From contig JASWJB010000054.1 in NCBI GenBank assembly GCA_032433595.1, positions 62,001-126,000 of the forward strand: 64,000 nt of DNA, given 5' to 3'. The translations under genes were made by a program, and so were the position numbers. Every line of letters starts with the position of its first letter. Positions within the stretch are counted from its first letter, which is position 1. This DNA comes from Conoideocrella luteorostrata (taxonomy: Eukaryota > Ascomycota > Sordariomycetes > Hypocreales > Clavicipitaceae). This document shows positions 25,743-36,179 of this stretch, one piece after another. The notes under the pieces were generated by a model, which did not search any database, had not been told where the DNA came from, and was given only the letters and a program-made list of their open reading frames with translations.

Positions 25743-26380
25743 GTTAGAGGTGCACTATTTGCAATTGTGCTTGGGCCGCTTCCTAACCTTTCGATAGCAG
25801 AGAGTCGATTGAGAAACCCTCTAGATCGGCCAGAATGGCACAGATAGTAGAAATATAATGTCCAGAACAATTATTTACAGCATTCCTGATACCGACGTGG
25901 CTGTGGTGGCTGATGAGATGTTCCATGGAAACGAAATGCCAAGCGGCGCACTTCAACTTATAGCGCTGGAGCAAGTGCTACGTCTCGGCGAGTAATAGGT
26001 CATATACGAGCCATCGTGTCCTATCACGAGCAGTAGCACAGCCTCCCGCTCCGGTGGACAAGCTACTAGATACTACAGTAGATTGATGTCGACAGTCACA
26101 ACAGTTAGGAGGAAGGGGGGCTCTTCAATGCTGATGATCTGATACCGAATCGAGCCAGTCTGCTTTCAAGAAACTGGGCAAGGTCACTGGCGAGATGTCG
26201 GTAGAGAGTTAAGGTCTTGAAGAAGATCGAAAGATGCGGGACAAGAGTCCGGTCCGCAGAATAGGGCAGCGTCTCTCAGGATTCAAGTTCAATGAGAACG
26301 TTCACCCAGCTCATAGACAATGGTAACTACCATGATAAAAAGATGATAACGGATTGTAAACGATCCGTGTTTGAGCAAAA
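25743..26380. other. Intergenic, no gene seen
   Basis: Convergent spacer with no supported ORF. Confidence 0.5.
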
Positions 26381-27037
26381 TCAGCGATCGAATGCCCAAG
26401 CTATCATGGCTGGGAACTCGTCTCTCCAGAACGCACCGCCATGCGACCCGTCTCGCTCTGCCATGAAAACGTCCGCGCCAGCGCTACTCAGCGCAACCGC
26501 CCAGCGCTTCGCATTCTGTAGAAAAAAAGGCTCTCGCGTACCAGCAACCAAATATACAGGCGGAAGCGGACTTGGCATGGTGGCAGGTGGTTGGTAGCCA
26601 GCGCCTGGCGATGCGCACAGTATGGCACCGAAGAGGTCGGGATGGCGAAGCCCCATGGCAAGCGCGAGCTCTCCACCGGCCGAGGCGCCAAAAATCGCCG
26701 TGCGCTCTACGGCCGGTGCGATGTTGAAACGCGAGAAGGCCCACTGTCGAACGTCCTCGGTCAAAAACTTCTCGTGTGCTGCAAATCTTTCTGCGTCGAA
26801 TGCCGGCGAGTACTCATGGAGGCGTTGCGTCTCGTCGTCTGAGTTGTGAAGGCCGACAATCATGGTCGGCGGCAGGTCAGCGGCCTCGAGGTCGCCACCC
26901 CACCGTGAAATTGAGTCGCCGTCACCAACGAACACGACCGCTTGCGGCGGAAGTGGTGGCACGTAAACTGTCACCTGCCGGCCGCCATCGTAGTCGAATG
27001 TCTCGGTGATGAAGGTCCCCTTGGTTGAGGTTGGCAT
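26381..27037 (-). CDS. Putative esterase, alpha/beta-hydrolase (esterase D / enterochelin-esterase-like)
   Basis: Single-exon protein of 218 residues from the ATG at 27037 (MPTSTKGTF); the frame upstream has no further ATG. The nucleophile elbow is GASAGG (IFGASAGGELALAMG) with the family's preceding YxxxR-like region. The candidate acid is Asp in SSAGADVFMAERDG and the catalytic His is in the following SHGGAFW. The family hydrolyses thioester or ester substrates in the cytosol; the exact substrate is unknown. It is high in GC compared with the following PKS relic. It has no signal peptide. Confidence 0.75.
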   Translation of the reverse strand: MPTSTKGTFITETFDYDGGRQVTVYVPPLPPQAVVFVGDGDSISRWGGDLEAADLPPTMIVGLHNSDDETQRLHEYSPAFDAERFAAHEKFLTEDVRQWAFSRFNIAPAVERTAIFGASAGGELALAMGLRHPDLFGAILCASPGAGYQPPATMPSPLPPVYLVAGTREPFFLQNAKRWAVALSSAGADVFMAERDGSHGGAFWRDEFPAMIAWAFDR

Positions 27038-27705
27038 TGTCGCTGCTTGGCAAGGCGCGAGGCACAAAGGTATACGATGCTTGAAGTGGTCGGGTTTGGG
27101 CGAAATCTGAGAAGAGTTAGACCGCCGTCTGCGATGATACTCGCGGTGACTTGGTGGTGCACGAATAGTGAAGCGCCGCCATATTCGGAGTAGTGTGGCG
27201 CTAACAAAGCTTGACGAAATGTACTCCGTACTCCGTATAGCTCCAAAGATGTGCTGGAGACAGAGGCGAGCCGAGTCAATCCGACAGGTCCATATTATGT
27301 GCTCGGCCGAGAGCAGCCACGGTTGCTACCGCGAAAACCAAAACAAAATCAGCCCAAGGTTTTATAGTGGGGCTTATCACTGGGAGACGGAGGCGTGAAC
27401 GCCATGGCTCACCAGATAAGAGTAAGACTCCGTCCAGTTCGAGTACTCACGTTTAGCTTATAGCCTTTTTGCAGATAGCGAATCTCCTTGCGCTGATCAC
27501 CCCGAACCGCGTCAGAAAGCGGTCCCGTGCCCGACTGCGAGCGTTGCCCAGGGGCAGCAACGAAGAATCTCTAAGCGCAAGATCCAGCGGCGGAAGAAAG
27601 CCTCTTCACATGGGGCTTCCCTTACGAAACGTGCGTTAGCTAGCAGCGTTCAGGAATACGAATATATGCACCTCGGGGAAGCGCGTCGAGCATCAAACGG
27701 ATCCA
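27038..27705. other. Intergenic, no gene seen
   Basis: Contains paired ACTCCGTA words at about 27222-27236. No PKS ketosynthase sequence is found upstream of the PKS fragment that follows. Confidence 0.5.
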
Positions 27706-30111
27706 TTGAAGTTGAAGTATTTTGGGCACCCGTCTTCTTGCCGCGTTATCAAGGGCAACGACAGAGAAAATAGTCCAGTCCAATTGCAGCTAGCGCTTGT
27801 GGCCTTCGAGATTGCTCTTGCGTCACTGTTGCAGTCATGGGGGATCTCTCCCGGCGCAGTCATTGGTCACAGCCTGGGCGAATATGCTGCACTAAGCGTG
27901 TCGAAGGTGCTTAGCCTTGCTGATGTCCTCTGCCTTGTAGGAAAACGTGGGCTCCTGCTAGAGTCAGCATGTGAAATGAATTCTTTCTCGATGATAGCAA
28001 TCGCTTTATCGGCTTCTGAAGCGCAAAAAGTGTTGCGAGACTTTCCTCACTGCGAGATTGCGTGTCTAAATGCCCCGAAGCAGACTGTAGTGAGTGGACA
28101 AGACGCAGAAATTGACGCTCTCGCGTCGCATTTGAAATCAACAAATGTCAAGGCTACCAAGATACGCACATCCTACGGTTTCCACTCAAAACAAACAGAA
28201 GTCATTTTAAATGACTACTTGCAAGTGGCACAACGCGTATACTTTCATTGTCCAGCGGTACCATTCGCATCCTCACTTCTGGGTGAAGTTGTAGAGGATC
28301 AGACTTTATTGAATGCGGACTATTTGTGTCGTCACACTCGAGAGACTGTTCGATTTCAAGATGCCCTAAAAATGTTGGAAGCCTTTGTTCAACATGAGCA
28401 GAAGCCTTTCTGGATCGAGCTCGGTCCGGCACCAGCTTGTTTAAACCTGATCGCTTCCACTCTTGGAACGATGCCATCCGAGATGGTAGCTGCCATTGAC
28501 CCTAAAAAACCGAATTGATCAACTGTCGATAGAGTCGTCACAAATTACTATATCAGCAATGGCGATGTGTTCTGGGATGAGTTTCACAGCCAGCATTTAG
28601 ATGCGTTAGATATGATACAGTTGCCATCGTATCCGTTCGATCTCCAGCGTTACTGGATCCAGTACGACGGCGACTGGATGGTTCGGAAAAATCAAAAGTC
28701 TTCGCTCGAAACGGTAGCTAAATTATCCGAAATCGAGTTTGAAGGTTCAATGCTACGTAGCGTGCTTCAAAGCGAGGTCGCAGAGAATGGCGCTCGGATG
28801 TTTGTATTCGCCACCAAAATTGCTACCGAAAAGGCAAGAAGACAGCCTGTATGGTTCAGCTCGTTATTTGCAGACATGGTTTTGGCAGCCGCCTCTCATT
28901 TGTTCAAAATTCCTAGCCATTGCCTGTCAGCTATGGAAGTGTCCAAAATGAAATTTGGCGAGGAATGTGAGCCGGGACATTTGGCGTCGCTCAAAGTAAG
29001 GGCAGTGCGACACGCAGCAGGCAGCAATGTTATCGACGTTATAGTCGCATCAACATCGGCAGAGCATGCACAATGTCAAGTGGTATTCAGTAAGGACCAA
29101 AAGTGGTCATTGGAGGCGGATAAAAGTGCCTACTTGTACCAGTCTCGGATTGAATTGCTTCAGCTGTTAGTATTGAACGGTCAGTCTTTACGCCTTTCTC
29201 ACTTTGATGCCTGTCAGTTTGTCGGTCACCACGAAACGTGTCAAGGCATTGAGGAGTTAGTCCTAAACACCAGCACAATGGAGGCCGCGGGGAAAATCCG
29301 GATTCTAAGCGACAAAGAACATTATTTATGCAATCCACAGTGGATTGGAGCGTTGATTGACATAATAAGGATTTTGCTGAAATCTTCGCTCCGAGTCTGG
29401 TATACATGTGGCGGCTGGGATAAGCTGTACTTACAATTCCCTTTGGAGGTTGGTAAGAGCTACCGAATTCATACGCGCATGCGTTCCCTCGGCCCCTCAG
29501 CCATAGTGGCAGGCGACGCCCAGTTGCTCGACGCATCTGGCTGCGCCGTGGCCTTAATTAAGCAACTTTTTTTCCTTCCAGATAAGATGGAGCTAAAAAT
29601 AACACCGAACACGGGTTCCGAGACCATACGCGAAAATATTGGTAATCGTAATGTACAGGAACTGTCGCAACTTCTGCAAACTGAGACTTTGGCTAAACAG
29701 ACTTGTTCTTCAACCGATTTCTCCATGGAAGAAGCAAAGGGTGCTACCACCCCGGACAGTTCTGCGACTCAGAGAAGCCATGAATATTGCAAAGAATTAC
29801 TCTTGCAAGACAGGCTAGATACATCTGAGTCGTTGGAAAGCCATGGACAATTTGAACCGCGTCAAGCCAAAAATGCTGATCATGACGAGATAAACTTCAA
29901 CATAATTCGAGATACTCTGGCTAAGGAGATTGGCGTCGAGTGCGAGAGCCTAACTGATGATACCCAGCTAGAAGATATTGGTGTTGATTCGATTATCCAA
30001 ATCTCGGTTGTTGATCGTCTCCAGGCTTTTGTTCCGAATCCACTTCCCTCAAATTTCCTAATGCAATATAATAGCGTCGGTAAACTTAGGCAGTACTTTG
30101 CTAGGTGTTGA
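27706..30111 (+). pseudogene. Non-reducing polyketide synthase fragment (AT-PT-ACP), interrupted and degenerate
   Basis: One frame carries most of a malonyl-CoA acyltransferase (nucleophile GHSLGEY, His in SYGFHSK, WIELGPAPAC), a product-template domain (YPFDLQRYWIQYD linker, SLFADMVLAAASHLF, YLYQSRIELLQ) and a C-terminal ACP (DIGVDSI). SAT and KS are absent upstream and no thioesterase follows. TGA at 28516-28518 interrupts the AT-PT linker at a position usually occupied by Trp. The PT lacks both catalytic residues: the His block before SSLFADM is missing, and the expected WIDSL reads WIGAL. A complete enzyme would exceed 1700 residues. I call it a truncated pseudogene; a trans-acting AT/ACP remnant is much less likely. 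Confidence 0.85.
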
Positions 30112-30215
30112 TTGCACTGACAGCGAAGCTAGTTAAAGATTGGCAAACGTAATGAACAGTAAAAAATATTGATGTATCGTTTTGAGTTTCTAGTAGTATT
30201 GTTGCGTTATGTGCC

Positions 30216-30412
30216 TGTTGGAATCCTGCCGCCAAGCACACCAAGAAGCATGGAGCGAGTCACGTGGTCATCTTTCAGCTACGATATTTATACGGCGACA
30301 TCGAGCCTCCCAACTTGACTTGTTTTCTTCTTCTTAGATAGACAGAGGCTTATGAATATATTGCATTTGAAGCCGATGATCTAGATCATTGCACAACCCT
30401 GTGCAACCCACA
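30216..30412 (+). mobile_element. Solo LTR of the Copia family
   Basis: 197 bp, TGTTGGAATCC...GCAACCCACA, flanked by perfect 5-bp duplications GTGCC (30211-30215 and 30413-30417). No internal sequence lies between them, so it is a recombined solo LTR about 100 bp downstream of the PKS relic. Confidence 0.92.
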
Positions 30413-30517
30413 GTGCCATTACATAGAAGTGAGGTAAAGGAGCAATTTGGCAACAGTGGAAATCGGCAGGAATAGGTCAAAGTGATGAATTCTGACAATG
30501 ATGAATATAATTTATAA

Positions 30518-30552
30518 TGATGATGATGATGACGATGATGATGATGATGATA
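30518..30552. repeat. (GAT)n microsatellite
   Basis: About eleven GAT units with one GAC interruption, just after the solo LTR. Confidence 0.9.
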
Positions 30553-30689
30553 ATGCCCTCCTAATGGCACCGTGACCCTTCTATATAGTCCTCAGCGACC
30601 GGAACATTCCCTTGAGTTTTGTGGCTTTAGGCCTACATTCCTTGGCATCGTGCCACTTTCTTCCACTATCGTACGAATATAGCTAATAC

Positions 30690-31500
30690 GAGGCATCGGT
30701 CATTTCCGAAAGTGCCACTCTAATCTCAACAGAAGGAGTCTGGCAGTATCTAGACCCTGAAGCAGCTAATAGACCGGAATTTATTGAGCCTACTAAGCCA
30801 GATCTCGGTATAGTTGACCCAGATGCGATAAGCATTGTTGACTTAGATGCTAAGCAATTCAAGAGGTTTAAATTCCTTAACACATAATATCGAACAAAAC
30901 TACAGGCTATTATCGTCAGAAGAAGGCAATTGCTAGTATCCCACGGCATGTTATTTCGACTACTGGTAGCTCCTTCAATATAGTAGCGCTAGAAACTAAT
31001 ATCAGCAGCCAGCTAGAATTACTACAAAACCGATTTAAGCCCACTAATTATAACCGCCAACAAGAGATTCTTGCTAATTATAAACAGATTCTCAAGGCAC
31101 CTAATTGTATAAAGATTCAGACCTGGGTCAAAAGCTGGCAGATAGCCTACCAGGAAGCCCTAAGCATTGGACTTCCTGATGTTCAAGGAATTAAGGCAAC
31201 ACTAGATTTCCTAGCATCTATGGCCACGATAGCGCCGTCATTTTCTAACTACTGGAATAACCGGGTTCGTGACAAATCTACAGCCAATAAACCTGCATAG
31301 GAGGATAAGATTCCTAATGGCCAGACGATAGGTAACCTTTTTGAGCAACATTATCAAAGTCAACAAGGCAAGGATGCTAGTCAACAAGGTCAAAATCCTA
31401 GTCAGTCAGGAAATTCGTCATCCGCCGAATCAAACCGCAGGCAGTAACCTAAGTGCCTATGTGGTTGGAAGCATTCGCCAAGTCAGCATATGATATCTTT
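30690..31500 (+). pseudogene. Copia Gag remnant
   Basis: Broken frames read GVWQYLDPEAANRPEF, DLDAKQFKRFKFL, then SSQLELLQNRFKPTN, WVKSWQIAYQEALS, NYWNNRVRDKS and finally a knuckle-like CLCGWKHSPSQH. This is the order of Copia-type gag (UBN2-like region, glutamine-rich tail, zinc knuckle). Several stops and at least one frameshift are present. It lies outside the solo LTR's target duplication, so it comes from a separate insertion. Confidence 0.7.
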
Positions 31501-32521
31501 AGAAGGTGCACTTTGTATAGTTAGCCAACTGTGAGGCAGAAATGGCAAAGATGAGGTCATCTACGCGAGAGCATATTTGGCTGTCGCGGCTGCTTCTGCC
31601 CAAGACAGCCGTGAAGGCCTTTCTCAAGAGCCGACCACCACTGGAGTATGCGCCAGCCGGCTTGATATTTTCTAATTCCGGATACTTAGTCAAGTTCTTC
31701 GAAGTAGTGCCCTCTGATAGGACTGACCAACACGGAGAATCTTCCAAAAATTAGCGAGATGAGTCTGGCGCCTACAAGAAGAAGCACTCCATAATCGTCT
31801 GCTGGAGTACAATCGGACGCGCCTGAGTTGGCACTTCTCTGGATGGTCCGAAATGCACGAAGTTCATCGTCGAAAATATCGATTTGGTGCTTGGCGTCGC
31901 ATTACAACATGTTAGAACCGGCAGACGACGAGAGAATACGCCATCTCCATGACCAAATACTAACGAGTTGTGCACAACGTCACATGAGCTACAAGACGGA
32001 CAAACTTCTGGTGCTCGCAGGTATCGCAGCGGAATCCCAGCGACACTGTCGACACTCCACCCTACACCTCCGGAGACAGTTGCTCCTTTACTCGCAACCA
32101 CGGGCGTGAAGTGGCATCTTGCAAGGCAATACGAGAATTTTGCTCGAGCAAGATCGGTGTGTCACATCCGCATCCCATCCGCACCTATCATGTAGTCAGT
32201 CAGTCATTGTGTATCATTGTACGGAGTAGTTTCTTCTCTTTAATAACGGTAGCGGCGGCAAGCAACCCATGTTGAACGAGTCGCGCGATACGGACTGGTT
32301 TCATGCTTGGCGACTCCACAATTGGAAGGTGCTCGGCCTCACGAACGGAAGTCACGCCTCCGAAGGTTGTACATATTCGCTCCCTGAGTCAATCATCGGG
32401 ACCGACGGCTCGACAGTTAACCGAAGCTACAGATATTTAAATGCTAGAGAATTTTCTCGCCTGCTGATTGGAACTACCCACTGAGCCAATTTCTTTTTCC
32501 AGCCTAGAAATTTTTGATACC
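31501..32521. other. Intergenic, no gene seen
   Basis: No supported ORF. Contains one TACGGAGTA word at about 32220 and the SDR gene's upstream region. Confidence 0.5.
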
Positions 32522-33439
32522 ATGGCGACGGTCGAACGGCCGCACAAAGTAGTCCTCGTGACGGGATGTACCGATGGCGGAGCTGGGGCAGCAATGGCGA
32601 GAGAGTTCCATCGCCGCCATCACCGCGTGTTTGCCACGTCGACTGATGGTCTGAAGATGCAATCATTGGCAGACGCAGGAATTACGACGCTCGCTCTCGA
32701 CGTCACCTCGCAAGCATCTATCGACCAAGCAGCCTCCCTCGTACGCGATGCAGCCCATGGGAAGATCGACATGCTCATCAACAATGCCGCAGTCTTCAAC
32801 GTCATGCCCCTGGTGGATGTCGATCTGGAAAATGGCCGCAAGCTCTTCGATGTCAACTTCTTCGGCGTCCTAGCCGTGATTCAGACCTTCCTGCCTCTCT
32901 TAATGGCCACAGATGGGCCGGGGCTCATCGCCAACGTCAGCAGCATGTCGGCAACGATGTGCCCAGCATGGCAGGGCATGTACGCTGCCAGCAAGGCAGC
33001 TTTGTTGGCCATGGGCAACATTCTGAGGGTCGAGCTGGCCCCATTCGGCGTTCAAGTCGTCACTGTCATGTCGGGAGGCGTCGACACTGCCGGTAAGCAA
33101 GCAAGCAAACAACAAAACGCCAAAGTCCCACATAACAGCATATACAGCCCATTGGCACCGTATATTGAGACCAATGACGCCGGGGTTAGAAGGAAGGGAA
33201 TGCCTCCGGCAGAATATGCAAAGCAGGTCGTGGATAGCCTGTTACGACCACATCCGAAACCGTGGATATGGAAAGGAGCGTTTGCTTGGCTGGCTTGGCT
33301 GTTGACCTGTTTCGGTTGGATGGGAATGCTCGATGGTGTGCAAATCAAAGCAGCTCACTTGGATCGGATTGGAATGCTGAACGTCGACGGCCATGCAAAA
33401 GAATGCTCGGGATTCGAGGTGGACAAACTCAAAGAATAG
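32522..33439 (+). CDS. Short-chain dehydrogenase/reductase (AYR1-like)
   Basis: Single exon, 305 residues from the ATG at 32522 (good context ACCATGG); the frame is open a little further upstream without another ATG. The cofactor motif is TGCTDGGAG, followed by LDVTS, the NNAA motif (MLINNAAVF), the catalytic Ser in ANVSSMSAT and YAASK. The C-terminus has a hydrophobic AWLAWLLTCFGWMG stretch that may associate with membrane. Closest recognisable type is the NADPH-dependent 1-acyldihydroxyacetone-phosphate reductase group of classical SDRs, many of which act on other ketones in fungi. The actual substrate is unknown. No cluster partner is obvious apart from the aldo-keto reductase downstream. 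Confidence 0.85.
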   Translation: MATVERPHKVVLVTGCTDGGAGAAMAREFHRRHHRVFATSTDGLKMQSLADAGITTLALDVTSQASIDQAASLVRDAAHGKIDMLINNAAVFNVMPLVDVDLENGRKLFDVNFFGVLAVIQTFLPLLMATDGPGLIANVSSMSATMCPAWQGMYAASKAALLAMGNILRVELAPFGVQVVTVMSGGVDTAGKQASKQQNAKVPHNSIYSPLAPYIETNDAGVRRKGMPPAEYAKQVVDSLLRPHPKPWIWKGAFAWLAWLLTCFGWMGMLDGVQIKAAHLDRIGMLNVDGHAKECSGFEVDKLKE

Positions 33440-34188
33440 AGTCCGCATGTATTATAAATTATAAAAGATTAGAGTCAAAGTCACAGCTGTGGACGCACGT
33501 AGGCGCAAATAAATATGGCAGAACAGGCGAGGTTTGCTGCATTTGCATCTGCCAACAGCGCTCCTTCAACTTGCCAAGATAAACCTTCGTGCTTATGCCG
33601 GCCCACGCAGAATGCAGCTGGTTGTCCCAAACGCCAACCGATGGAGAGATTCAGCTGTAATCCTTATTATGCAAAGGGTCCTCAGACATCAAAATTACAT
33701 CGCGGCCGGGGACGCTGGGAATCCACAAGGCACTCAACAGCTGCTCGACACGCAGACACGGTACGGCGCATCCGCATCCCCTACAATCAATGAACCAACC
33801 ACTCTTAGCGCTTATCTTAGGCCGAGAGACTTCCTTGGCAACGCTAATGGAGCTCTAGTTTTGGCCTTTACCCATAAACCCCCACCAAACCCCAACAAAG
33901 TCCACCAACCTCCGTGCTGGCCTCCTCGCAGCACCACCCCGCAACTGCAGTCTTTCAGTGGCGGTTCAGGCTGTCATGACCAACAGAGCACACATAAACT
34001 GTGCTCAGGTCTGGTCTTTATCTGGCGGCGTGATTAACTTATAAGTAGCAGGCGTTGGCCGACTTCACCCAAACGCTGATATCTTCGCAGCCAAAACCTT
34101 TTCCGCTCCTACCTTCATTAGCGCGATAATCCACCGGTTCCGCCGATTCTATTTACCATCTCCAGCTTAACTTGGTTGGTTCATCACA
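33440..34188. other. Intergenic, no gene seen
   Basis: Longest open frame (33534-34037) has low-complexity Pro-rich content and no recognisable domain. Treated as non-coding. Confidence 0.5.
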
Positions 34189-35103
34189 ATGCACACTGAA
34201 CAAACTTTAATGTCCACCACCCCTCTCAACTCAAATGTCCAAATTCCCGTTCTCGGCTTCGGAGTCTACCAGATCGACAAGGCTAACACTACCGACACAT
34301 GCCTTCTAGCTATATCCGCGGGATATCGCCATATCGACACCGCGCAGATATATCATAACGAGGAAGAGGTAGGAGCTGCACTTCAGCAGTGCGGTTTACC
34401 GCGTGAAGATATCTTTATTACCACCAAAATTCGTTATCCGCGCATCGGCAAGGGGAAGACCTATCTCCGGGCCCTACAGAGCATCCAGAAAATAGATCCC
34501 CGGGAGAACGGATATGTGGATCTTTTCCTTATTCACTCACCATATGCGCTGAAGCCCAAAGAGCGCAAAGAACTATGGCTAGCGCTCGAGACGCTACACG
34601 AGGAGGGCAGGATCAAGGCTGTTGGGGTCAGCAACTATATGCCGGAGCATCTGGAGGAGATGAAGGAGTATGCGACCATCTGGCCGCCGGCCGTGAATCA
34701 GATCCTTGTAAGTAGTATCTCACAGTGGGACTGCAGCTATTTTCAAAGGGGAGGCGCAGGGGAGTTTAGCTGATCTCCATCATAGCTTCACCCTTGGACA
34801 CAGCAGCGCGAAACAGTAGACTACTGCAATAAGCACGGTATAGTTCTGCAAGCGTTCAGTCCCTTGGCTAAAGGACTAGAGCTTCAAGAGCCGAGAGTCG
34901 CTCAAATTGCAGAAAAAGTCGGCAAATCGCTGGCGCAAGTGCTGATCCGGTATTGCTTGCAGAAGGGCTGGGTGACGCTAGTGAAGAGCGAGAAAGAAGA
35001 GCGTATCAAGCAGAATGTAGATGTATTCGATTTTAGCATCTCGGAAGACGATATGGCATTGCTAGACCATTTTGACCGTCCAGGAAAACCGACAAGATTC
35101 TAG
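34189..35103 (+). CDS. Aldo-keto reductase (AKR family)
   Basis: Exons 34189-34707 and 34786-35103 (78-bp intron) encode 278 residues. An alternative start is the Met at 34210. Catalytic tetrad regions are visible: Asp and Tyr in DTAQIYHNEEEVG, Lys in ITTKIRYP and His in LFLIHSPY. GVSNYMPEHLEEM and the C-terminal LVKSEKEERIKQN bind NADP(H). The length suits prokaryote-like fungal AKRs (AKR3/AKR5 type), which reduce small aldehydes and ketones in the cytosol. The splice joins NQIL to LHPWTQQ at the conserved NQxxxHPW site. Substrate unknown. Confidence 0.9.
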
Positions 35104-36179
35104 TAAGATGAAGCGCTGCTGCCTTCCAGAGGTCATGCCAGTCAACCCCTCGTTGGATTATCCACATCGCCACCCCAGTATTCATAGTTTGAGTTAACAT
35201 AATTAGATCTCATTGCGTGATGGATTGTTGAACTTAGTTTTGGCATATCTGTACTTCTAGTTTCTCTGCAGTCTGAGGATGTCTGAGGGTTTCACTTTAA
35301 CAGAGTCCGCGGCCGTAAAAGGGTTCGCACAGCGGATATTCATGAAAAATTTATCAGTGGAAATCTCAACTCCGGTAATCGACTTTCGGCCGTATGCTTT
35401 ACTATTCATTGAATGCGATTTTCGGGTTTGGGGTACCGGCTGTAGCTTCAATATGGTATTGATCCAGACAGACACCATTCTATATTCGGCAAATGACACT
35501 AACTCGACAATACGAACCTATCTGCCTTATGACTGTATTAGCATGACTGTTAACAGTGATCATGCACCTGCTGAATCTAGCATCCCGCTAGTCGATGCCA
35601 GCACGTAACGTTCACCCCGGGTAGCAAGGCATTATGATAATGGCAACAGTAGGCTTGTTTATTGCTGTGCTCTAGAATTATATATTTTCAGCACAAGTAA
35701 GCTCCTAGCTGTACATCAGTTTTCGATACTCCCAGCTCCCATGTGATAGCAGCTTCATAGTTGCATGATCGTCACCATCAACACCAGATTCACACTTTGC
35801 TGCTTCAGCGGTCAGGGTTGCTTAGTATTTTGTCTGCTCTTCAATTCCGAAAGCGACATATTTTAACAACGCTAGATATGTCCCTCTCATTTAAATGTTA
35901 AGACGAGACATAGAAAAACTTTAGAGAAAATAGACTTTCGTGAGTGAGAGTGGCTTGAGGAGGCTTTCAGCGGTATAGAGTGCCGGAATGGTCAAAATTC
36001 TGGGGCAGGATTTCAGGGATGAAAAGGAGGGGGAATTCCAGACGAAGAGTGCATCGCGGGCATCATCAGAGATAACGAATCAATATACTCAGCTTTTCTC
36101 CACTATATATATCGCTCAATGGCTCTAGATCTACCCGAAATAATTGCAGAAGGTGAGATTAAAGGTGCACACTCGCTCT
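35104..36179. other. Intergenic; one doubtful 109-residue ORF
   Basis: An ATG-started ORF at 35279-35608 (+) has no recognisable domain, no signal peptide and no supporting context. I do not call it a gene. Nothing else seen. Confidence 0.45.

Noticed and set aside
30211..31500. Solo LTR at 30216 plus the following Gag remnant as one Copia element
   Set aside because: Perfect GTGCC duplications flank the LTR alone, so the Gag remnant lies outside that insertion.
33534..34037. 167-residue plus-strand ORF
   Set aside because: Composition is low-complexity and Pro/Gln-rich without any family resemblance, and it overlaps another random frame.
35279..35608. 109-residue plus-strand ORF
   Set aside because: ATG-started but with no recognisable domain, signal or neighbour relationship; not distinguishable from chance.
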